A DNA stretch of 64,000 nt, taken from contig OY969798.1 in NCBI GenBank assembly GCA_963703165.1, forward strand, positions 2,790,001-2,854,000, read 5' to 3'. The translations under genes and the position numbers were made by a program. This document shows, one piece after another, positions 48,760 to 56,890 of this stretch. The notes below the pieces were generated by a model, which did no database searches, was not told where the DNA came from, and worked only from the letters and a program-made list of their open reading frames with translations. How positions within the stretch are numbered: the stretch's first letter is position 1; each line of letters begins with the position of its first letter. This DNA is from JBQTKD01 sp963703165 (GTDB lineage: Bacteria; Actinomycetota; Actinomycetes; Sporichthyales; Sporichthyaceae).

Positions 48760-49806
48760 ATGCTCGCAGCATCACGCACCCGATTACTCGTGGTCTCGGC
48801 GGCCACGCTGGTTGTGCTCGCGTCGTGCGGATCCTCCGATTCGGGATCCACCGATACGGCTGACGTCGACGCGACGACCGATTCGACCTCCAACCCCTCG
48901 ACGAGGTCGGTCGGTCTCGCCGTGGACAGGTTCTTCGATGGCGCACTCGCCGCGGAGATCACCACGGAGGACTGCACCGTCAGCGGTGGCGAGCAGACCA
49001 CCTGCTATCGGATCACGGTGGCTGGATACCCAGCCAGCCATGACACCGGACCGTTCTGTCCCGACACGATCACCGACGGGGCAGACGCCGGCGGTATCTG
49101 GTTCGACGGCGAGGACGTGTACGACCTCGACGGGGAGTTCATCAAGGGACTTGCGAAGACCTACGGCGACAACAACTGGCGGCTGTACGACGACGAGGGC
49201 AATGTCCGGGTCACCGAGACCGCTGAGGAGTTCGAAGCCGCGGCCCGGCCCGACGTCGATCCGGACCTGGAGAACCACTGCGTCGAGGGGCGCCTCGAGT
49301 GGCTCGCCAACGGCGAACCGATCACGACCACGGTGCTGATCCCGACGCGGCCAGTGGCAGCCGAGCAGTCCTCGAGCCCGCGAGGGATCCAGGGGATCAC
49401 GCTCGATGGGGTGCGCATCGACGCGTCCGCGCCGGTGGACGCGATCCTCGGCGCCTACACGATCGCGGCGTTCGACGACTGCGGCGGCCACTACAACCCC
49501 AACGAGGGGTACCACCTGCACGGCGCGGTCGGTTGTTCGGAGGTCGGAGCGGCAGCCGACGGGGACACCCCGATCTTCGGCTACGCGCTGGACGGGTACG
49601 CGGTGCACAGCCCATACGGGGCCGGAGAGGCGCCGGCGGACCTGGACGCGTGCAACGGCCACACCACCGATGCCGACGGCTACCACTACCACGCCAACAG
49701 CGCGGCGCAGAACCTGGTGGTGCGGTGCCTGATCGGTCAGACCGTCGCCGGCTCCGCCGACGGCGCCGGCGCGGGTGGCCCGCCCGGCGGTGGCCCGCCG
49801 CGTTGA
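48760..49806 (+). CDS. YHYH-domain lipoprotein
   Basis: A 348-aa secreted lipoprotein. AGGAGG lies directly before ATG 48760. The lipobox is LVVLASC followed by a Ser/Thr/Asp-rich spacer. The YHYH domain is at about 220-330: GIQGITLDGVRIDASAPVD, then DDCGGHYNPNEGYHLHGAVGC and FGYALDGYAVHSPYG, DACNGHTTDADGYHYHAN. The His pairs suggest metal (often copper) binding. The tail is Gly/Pro-rich (GGPPGGGPPR). A truncated second YHYH copy follows immediately. Confidence 0.82.
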   Translation: MLAASRTRLLVVSAATLVVLASCGSSDSGSTDTADVDATTDSTSNPSTRSVGLAVDRFFDGALAAEITTEDCTVSGGEQTTCYRITVAGYPASHDTGPFCPDTITDGADAGGIWFDGEDVYDLDGEFIKGLAKTYGDNNWRLYDDEGNVRVTETAEEFEAAARPDVDPDLENHCVEGRLEWLANGEPITTTVLIPTRPVAAEQSSSPRGIQGITLDGVRIDASAPVDAILGAYTIAAFDDCGGHYNPNEGYHLHGAVGCSEVGAAADGDTPIFGYALDGYAVHSPYGAGEAPADLDACNGHTTDADGYHYHANSAAQNLVVRCLIGQTVAGSADGAGAGGPPGGGPPR

Positions 49807-49816
49807 TCGGAGGCCC

Positions 49817-50406
49817 GTCACGGTATTTACCCGCGGGTCCCGAGCCCTGCTGCCGGTGACACCCCAGGATCTCGACACGACGACCGACCTGTCGACGATC
49901 TCTCGGATCGGGGTGGCCCTCGACGGCGTCACGATCTTCGGTGACGCGCCATCGGTCGCGGACCGGGGTGGCCTCCCGGCCCTCGATGCCTGTGGCGGCC
50001 ACATCGACCCTTCCGGTTACTACCACTGGCATTTCGGGGCCGAGTCGATTCAGGCCAACCTCGACGACGCCGGCGCCGAGGTCACCTGTGGCGTCGAGCA
50101 AGATCCCGAAGCTCTTGTGGGGTTCGCGTTCGATGGCACGGCATTTTCGGCCCCGCGGAGGAGGGGGCGGTCCCGGTGGATCTCGACGCCTGCGCCGGCC
50201 ACGTCTCCGACACCGCGGAGTTCGGCAATCACTACCACTACCGCCTGACCTACGACTCCCCGAGCGTACCGACCTGTCGAATCGGTGCCACCGCCAACGC
50301 CAAGCTCACCAGCCCCGACAACAGAGCCGCGTCGATTCCCGACGGCGAGGGCGGTGGCGGGCCCGGTGGCGGTGGCCCGCCCGGAGGCGCCCGCCCGGGG
50401 GGCTGA
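49817..50406 (+). pseudogene. Truncated, frameshifted second YHYH gene
   Basis: Downstream of the intact YHYH gene, a second YHYH domain is readable (RIGVALDGVTIFGDAPSV, ALDACGGHIDPSGYYHWHF, FAFDGTAF) without signal peptide or N-terminal half. At about 50155 the frame is lost; EEGAVPVDLDACAGHVSDTAEFGNHYHYRLT continues in another frame. It ends in the same Gly/Pro-rich style of tail. It is from a different YHYH subgroup than its neighbour, so it is more likely a paralogue remnant than a recent tandem duplication. Confidence 0.72.
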
Positions 50407-50559
50407 GGATGCCGGCCGGACGCCGTCCTGGAGGCGTTCATCGCCGCTGGCCGGGTCGAGCCCGCCGTCCGCATCCCAAGCCCGCGGTCGCGCCCCTGGT
50501 GACCGCGTTGCTCCTATCCAAGCTCTGCCCGCGCCGGTTCGGTCTTCGTCGACCCACTT

Positions 50560-50924
50560 CATGAAGCACGGGGGGAGTGTCGGCGGCCGAGGTTCGGGGA
50601 CGAGTTCCCAAGCGTTGTTGCGGCTGCGCGGGCTGGCTCCCGTGCGGCGAATCTCGCCGTCGGCTTCCACGCGGCGCAGCCACTTCAGGGTGCTCTCCCG
50701 ACTGTTCAACCCCAGCGCCTCGGTCAGATCGGCGGCAGTGCGGGCGCCCAGCGGGACCATTGCCCGAATCTCCGGTCCTCGGTCACGGCGGGGCGTGATC
50801 CTGGCCTTCACGACGGTCCCGCCCGGCGCGGAGTCGTGCCCCAGCAGGAGTTGTCGTCGATCTGTCGGCTTCGTTCCTGCGAGAAGCGGCTCAGGGCCTC
50901 CAACGCCTGCTGCCGCAAGTCCAT
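50560..50924 (-). pseudogene. Small winged-helix protein gene with probable frameshift
   Basis: From ATG 50924 one frame gives MDLRQQALEALSRFSQERSR and then stops soon after. A second frame carries ARITPRRDRGPEIRAMVPLG, ARTAADLTEALGLNSRESTLKWLRRVEADGEIRRTG, a convincing winged helix-turn-helix. Joining the two needs one frameshift near 50830. The winged-helix frame stays open far beyond the domain without an obvious natural end. I cannot assign a family; a DNA-binding role is inferred. Confidence 0.45.
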
Positions 50925-51084
50925 ACATCCCACCGCTTCTTCCCACTTGCTAAGTGGAGTAGTTCATCGGTGGGAAGGCGAGGTGTATCGCCGCGACCGG
51001 CCGGTCCGGGCGCCGCCTCGCGTGGCCTAAAGAGCGACGAAAGGGGGTCTCCAGCAACTTCTGGCTGACAATCAGCAACGTCAC

Positions 51085-51101
51085 CAGGTTTGACAAACCT
51101 G
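51085..51101. repeat. 17-bp near-perfect palindrome downstream of tRNA-Gly
   Basis: CAGGTTTGACAAACCTG (7-bp arms, GAC centre) lies 26 bp beyond the 3' end of the tRNA gene. It could terminate the tRNA transcript or be part of an old integration site. The rest of 50945-51126 holds no gene that I recognise. Confidence 0.45.
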
Positions 51102-51126
51102 CAGGTCAGAAGGCCTTTTCGTGTGG

Positions 51127-51197
51127 AGCGGGTAGCGGGAATCGAACCCGCACTGTCAGCTTGGGAAGCTGATGTTCTGCCATTGAACTACACCCGC
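51127..51197 (-). tRNA. tRNA-Gly (anticodon CCC)
   Basis: Read on the minus strand the cloverleaf is complete: acceptor GCGGGTG pairing with TACCCGC, D-arm around GTTCAATGGCAGAAC, anticodon stem TCAGC/GCTGA with loop TTCCCAA giving anticodon CCC, and T-arm GCGGG-TTCGATT-CCCGC. Length is 71 nt and CCA is not encoded. It decodes GGG. Confidence 0.93.
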
Positions 51198-51458
51198 GAG
51201 ACGTTTCCGCGGAAACGTTTTGCAGCGCAAACCATACAACGCCCGCCTCGGGGGCGCCTGCCGGTTCAGCTCGGAAGCGGGCTCGCGGAGGGGTCCGGGA
51301 CCATCCTCGCCGTCATCCGCGAGCGAATCGATGCGCTGCGCCTTCACGTCCGCCATCAGCCTGGACCAGCCCTCACGTGCGCGCAGGCCAGCGGCTGACG
51401 ATCACCCGGTGAAAGTGCGGCCCGGCGCGGTGCGGCGCGCGTTGTTAGCCTCGAATCC

Positions 51459-52949
51459 ATGGACCTCGCGACGAAGCCCACCTTCGCCTTCGACAACTCC
51501 TTCGTGCGTGACCTCGAGGGACTGTTCATCGCGTGGAAGCCGAAACCCGTCGACGAACCGAGCCTCCTGCTGTTCAACGACGCCCTCGCTGCCGAACTCG
51601 GGCTCGACGCCGACGCCCTGCGATCCCCTGAGGGTGTCGCGGTGCTCGTCGGCAACGAGATCCCCGAGGGCGCGGCCGCGGTCGCGCAGGCCTATGCCGG
51701 GCATCAGTTCGGCGGGTACTCCCCGCGCCTCGGCGACGGGCGGGCCTGGCTGCTCGGTGAGGTTCTCACCCCCGGCGGACTGCGTCGCGACCTGCACCTG
51801 AAGGGCTCCGGCCGCACCCCGTTCGCCCGCGGCGGCGACGGCCGCGCGGCGATCGGTCCGATGGTTCGCGAGTATCTGATCTCCGAGGCCGTGCACGCCT
51901 TGGGCATCCCGACCACCCGCTCGCTCGCCGTGGTCGCGACGGGCGAGACCGTCCCGCGCGACCCCGAGTGGTTGCCCGGCGCCGTGCTCTGCCGCGTCGC
52001 CGCCTCGCACCTGCGCGTCGGCAGCGTCCAGTACGCGAATGCCGCCGAGGACCCGACGTTGCTCAAGCGTCTGGTCGACCACGCCATCGAACGGCATTAC
52101 CCGCACTCCGCCGGCGCGGAGAACCCGGCGCTCGCGTTGCTGGATGCCGTCATCACCGCGCAGGCCGAGTTGGTCGCCTCCTGGATGGCCGTCGGCTTCG
52201 TGCACGGCGTGCTGAACACCGACAACGTGACGTTGTCCGGCGAGACCATCGACTACGGACCCTGCGCGTTCATGGACCTGTTCGACCCGAACGCCGTGTA
52301 CTCCTCGATCGACTCCGGCGGCCGCTACGCGTACAGCAATCAGCCCCCGGTGACGTTGTGGAACCTGTCCCGCCTGGCCGAGGCGCTGCTGCCGCTGCTG
52401 GCCCCGGAGCAGGAGGCCGGGATCGAGGTGGCGAAGGCCGCACTGGACGAGTTCGCGCCCCGCTTCGAGGACGCCTGGTCGCGTCGCGTCTACGCCAAGA
52501 TCGGCCTGCCCGCGCCGGCGCCAGCCGCAGAGCAGGCCGAGCTCGACCTGCTGCAGGAACTGCTGCGCCTGCTGCACAAGAAGGACTTCACCCGCAGCTT
52601 CCGTTCCCTGTCCGACGTCCTGCGCGGCGAGGACATGAACGCGCACGCCGCGTTCGTCGACCCACCCGCGCTCGACGCGTGGATCGCACGCTGGCGCGCA
52701 GCTCTGGCCGCGGCGGGCATCGACGAGGCGGCCGCCGCGGACGCGATGGACCGCGTCAACCCGATCTACATCCCGCGTAACCACCTCGTGGAGGAGGCAC
52801 TCGCCGCAGCCTCCGAGGGTGATCTCGCGCCGAGCCATGCACTGCTCGAGGCCGTCACCGACCCGTACGTCGCGCGGCCGGGTCTGTCCCGCTACGCCGA
52901 GGGTCCGCCCGAGGACTTCGGGCGGTACGTGACCTTCTGCGGGACCTGA
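51459..52949 (+). CDS. selO: Protein adenylyltransferase SelO (YdiU/UPF0061)
   Basis: A 496-aa pseudokinase-fold AMPylator. The family hallmarks are in order: AQAYAGHQFGGYSPRLGDGRAWLLGE, LKGSGRTPFARGGDGRAAIGPMVREYLISEAVHALGIPTTRSLA, VASHLRVGSVQYA (Arg/His switched ATP pocket) and the metal/catalytic block GFVHGVLNTDNVTLSGETIDYGPCAFMD. SelO transfers AMP to Ser/Thr/Tyr of redox proteins. The C-terminus ends VTFCGT, keeping the penultimate Cys region that is selenocysteine in some SelO. It is a 1.5-kb single-gene unit. Confidence 0.93.
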   Translation: MDLATKPTFAFDNSFVRDLEGLFIAWKPKPVDEPSLLLFNDALAAELGLDADALRSPEGVAVLVGNEIPEGAAAVAQAYAGHQFGGYSPRLGDGRAWLLGEVLTPGGLRRDLHLKGSGRTPFARGGDGRAAIGPMVREYLISEAVHALGIPTTRSLAVVATGETVPRDPEWLPGAVLCRVAASHLRVGSVQYANAAEDPTLLKRLVDHAIERHYPHSAGAENPALALLDAVITAQAELVASWMAVGFVHGVLNTDNVTLSGETIDYGPCAFMDLFDPNAVYSSIDSGGRYAYSNQPPVTLWNLSRLAEALLPLLAPEQEAGIEVAKAALDEFAPRFEDAWSRRVYAKIGLPAPAPAAEQAELDLLQELLRLLHKKDFTRSFRSLSDVLRGEDMNAHAAFVDPPALDAWIARWRAALAAAGIDEAAAADAMDRVNPIYIPRNHLVEEALAAASEGDLAPSHALLEAVTDPYVARPGLSRYAEGPPEDFGRYVTFCGT

Positions 52950-52956
52950 TGCAGGG

Positions 52957-53562
52957 TCAGCCGCCGCCGGAACCGGCGACGGAGGCCGGCACCTCGTCCG
53001 GGCCCTCGTCGACGTAGGGATTCTCGGGCAGCTGCTCGCCCTCGACCTCCTGCGGTGACTCCACGCGCGAATCCGCGTTGGGGTCCGAGGGTTCGCTCGC
53101 GGTGATGTCGGGCTGGTCGGTGGTGGTGGACTGCGCCGGTTCGGCGTCGCGTTGCGCCGTCATCCAGTCGCCCATGCGCTGCGGGCAGGCCATGCCCAGG
53201 CGCAGCTCGACCTCCTTGGCGAGGTGCTTGTCCAGGTCGTTCTCGGCCTCGTTGCGTGCCCGCGTCTCCTGATCGGCGAGCAGTTGCGCGAAGCCGGCCG
53301 GGTCGGTGTGGCACAACTGGTCGAGGCTCTGGGTGAGCTCGGCCGGCTGGACGAGCAGCTCGGTGCTGATGGGCACCTGCAGCGCGGCGGCCCGGTAGTC
53401 CTGGTACCGCACGTCGGTCCACGCGAAGGGGTCGACCGGGGTCTGGGCGGCCACGACCTCGGGGGCCGGGGGAGCGTCCTGCGCGACCTGGGTGGACCCG
53501 CATCCGGACATGGCGAAGGCGGCGGTCACTGCGACCGCGCTCAGCCGTGCCCATCCGTGCAT
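52957..53562 (-). CDS. Secreted lipoprotein of unknown function
   Basis: A 201-aa lipoprotein with signal peptide and lipobox AFAMSGC (Cys about 21) at the N-terminus. The mature region has two further cysteines (LCHTDPAGFAQLL, GMACPQRMGDWM) that may form a disulfide, followed by a low-complexity acidic/Pro/Ser tail ending GSGGG. No known domain is recognised. It converges on selO with a 7-bp gap. Confidence 0.75.
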   Translation of the reverse strand: MHGWARLSAVAVTAAFAMSGCGSTQVAQDAPPAPEVVAAQTPVDPFAWTDVRYQDYRAAALQVPISTELLVQPAELTQSLDQLCHTDPAGFAQLLADQETRARNEAENDLDKHLAKEVELRLGMACPQRMGDWMTAQRDAEPAQSTTTDQPDITASEPSDPNADSRVESPQEVEGEQLPENPYVDEGPDEVPASVAGSGGG

Positions 53563-53733
53563 GAATTCCTCCCCGTGGTACGACGGTAGGTGCCTGGATC
53601 CGGGTGTGTCAGTGCTATCGGCGCAACCATGACCACCCGGGGTGCGATTTGGCCAGGGTTGACCCGAAACGGGAAGCCACCGAAATCCGAAATGCCCTCG
53701 GCAACGATCCTGTAAACCACCTGGGAGTCGAAA

Positions 53734-54180
53734 TCACCCCCGGGGGCGCACCCGCCGCCGGTACCGCTCGGCCTTCTCCAGGGAAAGCTGCAGGTCGGAG
53801 CGCATGCTGTCGCGCATCGTCTTGAACGTGAACCCTCCCATCGCGAACGCGGGGACGGGTTGCTCGAGGCCACCACGCATCTTGATGGCGAGGCCCTTGT
53901 CGGTGAGCATGAACCGTTCGACGTCGCCCCAGGGGATGCGGACGGACTTGAACCAGCCGACGAGCAGGACGTCGTCGCCGCCCATCACCATGCGCATCCG
54001 CGCGGCCCGGTAGCCGACGAGCATCGACAGGGCGGCCCCGCCGAAGCCGATGAGCTTGTCCTTGGTCTCGTCGCCGGCCAGGGCTCCGTAGATCAGGACG
54101 AGGGCCACCAGGGTCCACGGCACGGAACTGGCCACCCGCTGCATCTGCATCGGGGCGAGAGTCTCGGTGGGCTCGGACAC
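53734..54180 (-). CDS. Membrane protein with PH-like domain
   Basis: A 148-aa protein starting at GTG 54180. Two hydrophobic segments (VPWTLVALVLIYGALAG and IGFGGAALSMLVGYRA) are followed by a bacterial PH-type module (VLLVGWFKSVRIPWGDVERFMLTDKGLAIKMRGG). Such small mycobacterial-type proteins are common in actinobacteria; their role is unknown. The gap to the downstream lipoprotein gene is about 171 bp with nothing recognised. Confidence 0.72.
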   Translation of the reverse strand: MSEPTETLAPMQMQRVASSVPWTLVALVLIYGALAGDETKDKLIGFGGAALSMLVGYRAARMRMVMGGDDVLLVGWFKSVRIPWGDVERFMLTDKGLAIKMRGGLEQPVPAFAMGGFTFKTMRDSMRSDLQLSLEKAERYRRRVRPRG

Positions 54181-54268
54181 GCGACCGATTGTCCCGGCCC
54201 GCCGCAACCTGTCGCACCGGGGGTGGTCTGATGGCTGCTTGGCGGGCGACGGCGGTCAGGAGAGTGCG

Positions 54269-54898
54269 ATGTCGCGGCACGGCCTCCGGGCGCAGCACTG
54301 GGACGCGGCCTACGGGCAACGCGGGGACACCGACGTCAGCTGGTTCGAGGCGGAACCGACGCAGTCGCTGGGAATGCTGGACCGGCTCGGCATCGGGTCC
54401 GCCGCGGCGGTCGTCGACGTCGGTGCCGGGGCCTCCCGCCTCGTCGACGCCTTGGTGACCCGGGGGTTCGCCGACCTGACCGCGCTCGACGTGTCCGACG
54501 AGGGCCTGGGGTTGGCGCGCGCGCGGCTGGGCCCGGACGCGGATCGGGTGCGATGGGTGGTTGCCGACGTCCTGACGTGGGAGCCGGGACGTCGCTTCGA
54601 CGTCTGGCACGACCGCGCCGTGTTCCATTTCCTGACCGACGCGGCGGACCGTGCGCGATACGTGGAACTGCTCGGCGCCTCGCTGGTGCCGGGTGGCTTC
54701 GCGGTCCTGGCGACCTTCGCCGAGGACGGTCCGGTGCAGTGCTCCGGCCTCGACGTGTGCCGGTACTCCCCGGCGGAGTTGGCGTCAGCGCTCGGCGACG
54801 TGTTCGAGGTGGTCACGTCGCACCGGCACGAGCATGTGACGCCGTGGGGGTCGACGCAGTCCTTCACCTGGCTGGCGGTGCGGCGTATGGCGTCCTGA
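54269..54898 (+). CDS. Class I SAM-dependent methyltransferase
   Basis: A 209-aa methyltransferase. HWDAAYGQRGDTDVSWFE at the N-terminus, motif I VVDVGAGASRLVDAL, the strand-2 Asp in LTALDVSD, and VWHDRAVFHFLTD are typical of the small thiopurine-like/Methyltransf_12 group. CAGGAGAG precedes ATG 54269. The substrate is unknown. It converges on the siderophore-interacting protein gene. Confidence 0.85.
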   Translation: MSRHGLRAQHWDAAYGQRGDTDVSWFEAEPTQSLGMLDRLGIGSAAAVVDVGAGASRLVDALVTRGFADLTALDVSDEGLGLARARLGPDADRVRWVVADVLTWEPGRRFDVWHDRAVFHFLTDAADRARYVELLGASLVPGGFAVLATFAEDGPVQCSGLDVCRYSPAELASALGDVFEVVTSHRHEHVTPWGSTQSFTWLAVRRMAS

Positions 54899-54903
54899 AC
54901 TTC

Positions 54904-55689
54904 TCAGTCGTTCTCGGCCTCGGCCAGCCACGCTGATTTCACCTGGCGCCACGACTCGTCGGTGTCTCCGCGGCGCCAGTACGGCGAGATGGAGACGTCG
55001 GACCGGGCCAGGGCCCAGTGGTTGAACAGGTACTTGCGCAGGGCCCGGTTGCCGACGGCCTCGCCGTGCACGAACGCCTGCACCCGGCCCGGCGGGCGGT
55101 CGAACTCGCGCAGCGCCGGGGTCAGCAGGTCCGTGCCGGCGCCGTCACGGTGCAGCCAACGCAGCTTGAGGTCCGCGGAGGTCTCCAGCGGCAGTTCGTC
55201 GTCCGGCCCTTCGACCTCGACGAACACGTGGACCTGCGCGCCCGCGGGCAGCACGGCCAACGAGGCCGCGATCGCGGGCAGCGCGCTCTCGTCGCCGAGC
55301 AGCAGGTGCCAGTCGGCGTCGGGGTCCGGTCGGTAGCCGCCGCTGGGGCCGGTGAAGTGCAGGACGTCGCCGGGTTTCGCGCGCAACGCCCAGGGGCCGG
55401 CGACCCCGGAATCCCCGTGGACCACGAAGTCGACGGTCAGCACGCCGGTCGTCGCGTCCCACGCCCGCACCGTGTAGCGGCGCGACGGTGGACGTTCGTC
55501 GGCGGGGAGCTTCTTGGCCGTCGACGGGTCGAAGTCGGCCGCGTACGGGCGGTCGGGCGTCGGGAAGTAGGCGTTGATGTAGCTGTCGGTGGAGCCGTCG
55601 GTCTGGAAGCCCGCGAGTCCGTCCCCGTCGAGCTCGACCCGGATCATGCTGTGGCTGATCCGCTGCGTCGCGCGTACCCGACCGAACAC
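54904..55689 (-). CDS. Siderophore-interacting protein (ferric-siderophore reductase family)
   Basis: A 261-aa FAD/NAD(P)H-type reductase of the SIP family. The FAD part includes RRYTVRAWDATTGVLTVDFVVHGDSGVAGPWALRAKPGD, and the C-terminal half carries LLLGDESALPAIAASLAVLPAG (nucleotide-binding) and VQAFVHGEAVGNRALRKYL. It releases iron from imported ferric siderophore by reduction. GTG 55689 has GGGGAGG nine bases upstream; GTG 55695 is the alternative. It follows the AurF-like gene at a gap of 86 bp on the same strand. Confidence 0.88.
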   Translation of the reverse strand: MFGRVRATQRISHSMIRVELDGDGLAGFQTDGSTDSYINAYFPTPDRPYAADFDPSTAKKLPADERPPSRRYTVRAWDATTGVLTVDFVVHGDSGVAGPWALRAKPGDVLHFTGPSGGYRPDPDADWHLLLGDESALPAIAASLAVLPAGAQVHVFVEVEGPDDELPLETSADLKLRWLHRDGAGTDLLTPALREFDRPPGRVQAFVHGEAVGNRALRKYLFNHWALARSDVSISPYWRRGDTDESWRQVKSAWLAEAEND

Positions 55690-55775
55690 GTGCACCGACC
55701 TCCCCGCGGCCGAGCGTGCCCCGACCCCTTCCGACCTTAGCCGGCGGGGTCGAGGTCGGTCGGCCTGGCGGGGCG

Positions 55776-56690
55776 TCAGATCAGGTGGGCCTTGCGCCAG
55801 ATCAGCGTCGTGGGGCCACCGATCAGGTCCTGCTCGCGCAGGAAGCCGGTGATGCGCTCGGCCATCCAGCGGCGGGTCTCGTGGAAGTGCGGGTTGGCCA
55901 ACGCGGCGGCGCGGCCTTCCTTCGGGTCGATACCGACGCTCCGGTAGATCGCGGGGTCGACCATCGAGTCGATGATCAGGTAGGAGATGACGGCGCACAG
56001 CGTGCGGTGCATCTCCTTGGGTACCCGGCCCATCCCCTCCATGGTCCGGGTGACCTCCTCGCGCGCGAAGCGCACGTGGCGGGCCTCCTCGATCACGTGA
56101 ATCCGGTTGACCTGGCGGATCAGCGGTTGGATGCCCTCGTCGTCCATCATCGCCCGCTGCATGCGGTCGGTCGTCTCCTCGGCGACGAGGATGGCCGCCC
56201 ACATCGACGGTCCGCCCATCGCGGCCTTGGCGATGCGCGAGACCTCGTGGGTCAGGCGGGCGGGCCGGTAGCGCGGGCAGTCCAGCGTCGAGGCGACCTT
56301 GGCGAACATGATCGAGTGCCGGGTCTCGTCGCCGAGCTCGGTGAGCGCGTACTGCGCGTGAGCGCTGCGCGGGTCCAGGTCGTAGACGTAGCGCGAGAGC
56401 AGCTGCATGAGGATGACCTCGAACCACAGGCCGACCTGCATCCCGCTGACGATCTCGTGCTTGGACAGCTCGATCCGTTGTTCTTCGGAGAGCTTGTCCC
56501 AGAGCTCGGTGCCGTAGATCGACATGCGCTCGAAGGGCATGTACGGCAGGCCGGGCACCGACGGCGCGGCCCAGTCGACCTCGGTCAACGGGTCGAACGT
56601 GTGCTTGGCCGAGGAATCGAGCAGCCGGTTCGCGGTGTGCTCCCGTTCGGGGACGGCGCGCTTGGTGCCCGGTTCGGCGATCGCAGTCAT
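55776..56690 (-). CDS. AurF-like diiron oxygenase
   Basis: A 304-aa ferritin-like diiron protein of the AurF/p-aminobenzoate N-oxygenase family. Iron-binding signatures are ELGDETRHSIMFAK and VIEEARHVRFAREE, with further acidic positions in WFEVILMQLLSRY and AEETTDRMQR. Relatives oxidise arylamines, or act on acyl chains in actinobacterial metabolism; here the substrate is unknown. The gene is divergent from a TetR gene, and two TetR-like palindromes and a long hairpin occupy the shared 200-bp intergenic region, so it is almost certainly TetR-controlled. Confidence 0.83.
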   Translation of the reverse strand: MTAIAEPGTKRAVPEREHTANRLLDSSAKHTFDPLTEVDWAAPSVPGLPYMPFERMSIYGTELWDKLSEEQRIELSKHEIVSGMQVGLWFEVILMQLLSRYVYDLDPRSAHAQYALTELGDETRHSIMFAKVASTLDCPRYRPARLTHEVSRIAKAAMGGPSMWAAILVAEETTDRMQRAMMDDEGIQPLIRQVNRIHVIEEARHVRFAREEVTRTMEGMGRVPKEMHRTLCAVISYLIIDSMVDPAIYRSVGIDPKEGRAAALANPHFHETRRWMAERITGFLREQDLIGGPTTLIWRKAHLI

Positions 56691-56749
56691 CTCTGCGTAC
56701 TCCTTGTCTTGTCCGGTGTCGATGCGCTCCACCACCTGCAATCGGCTCG

Positions 56750-56803
56750 GGAGCAAGAGCCGCTCCGCAGGTGAAGCGCACGGCGATGAGCGGCTCTTGC
56801 TCC
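56750..56803. repeat. 16-bp perfect inverted repeat in the AurF-like gene leader
   Basis: 56750-56765 pairs perfectly with 56788-56803 (GGAGCAAGAGCCGCTC / GAGCGGCTCTTGCTCC), with a 22-nt loop. It lies 60 bp upstream of the AurF-like start, downstream of the operator palindromes, so it would be in the mRNA leader. It could be an attenuator, an mRNA stabiliser or an intergenic repeat unit. Confidence 0.75.
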
Positions 56804-56818
56804 GCTCGCCTCAATTGG

Positions 56819-56835
56819 TGGTACACGGTGTACCA
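56819..56835. promoter_or_regulatory. TetR-type operator palindrome 1
   Basis: TGGTACAC-G-GTGTACCA is a perfect 8+1+8 palindrome. It lies in the divergent AurF-like/TetR promoter region with a second near-identical palindrome 33 bp away (centre to centre). Confidence 0.7.
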
Positions 56836-56851
56836 GTCTCGATGTATTGCA

Positions 56852-56868
56852 TGGTACGTCACGTACCA
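56852..56868. promoter_or_regulatory. TetR-type operator palindrome 2
   Basis: TGGTACGT-C-ACGTACCA is a perfect 8+1+8 palindrome sharing TGGTAC/GTACCA with the first. It lies 22 bp before the TetR start. About three helical turns separate the two centres, so dimers would sit on the same DNA face. Confidence 0.7.
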
Positions 56869-56890
56869 GTCATTGCGCTAGACTCCTTTC

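Noticed and set aside
50050..50946. Single 298-codon minus-strand frame
   Set aside because: Only the part around 50560-50830 looks like protein; the rest is antisense to the YHYH remnant, and a better N-terminus lies in another frame.
51061..51126. attL/attR of an integrative element beside tRNA-Gly
   Set aside because: No duplicate of the tRNA 3' end and no integrase were found in the window, so only the palindrome itself is reported.
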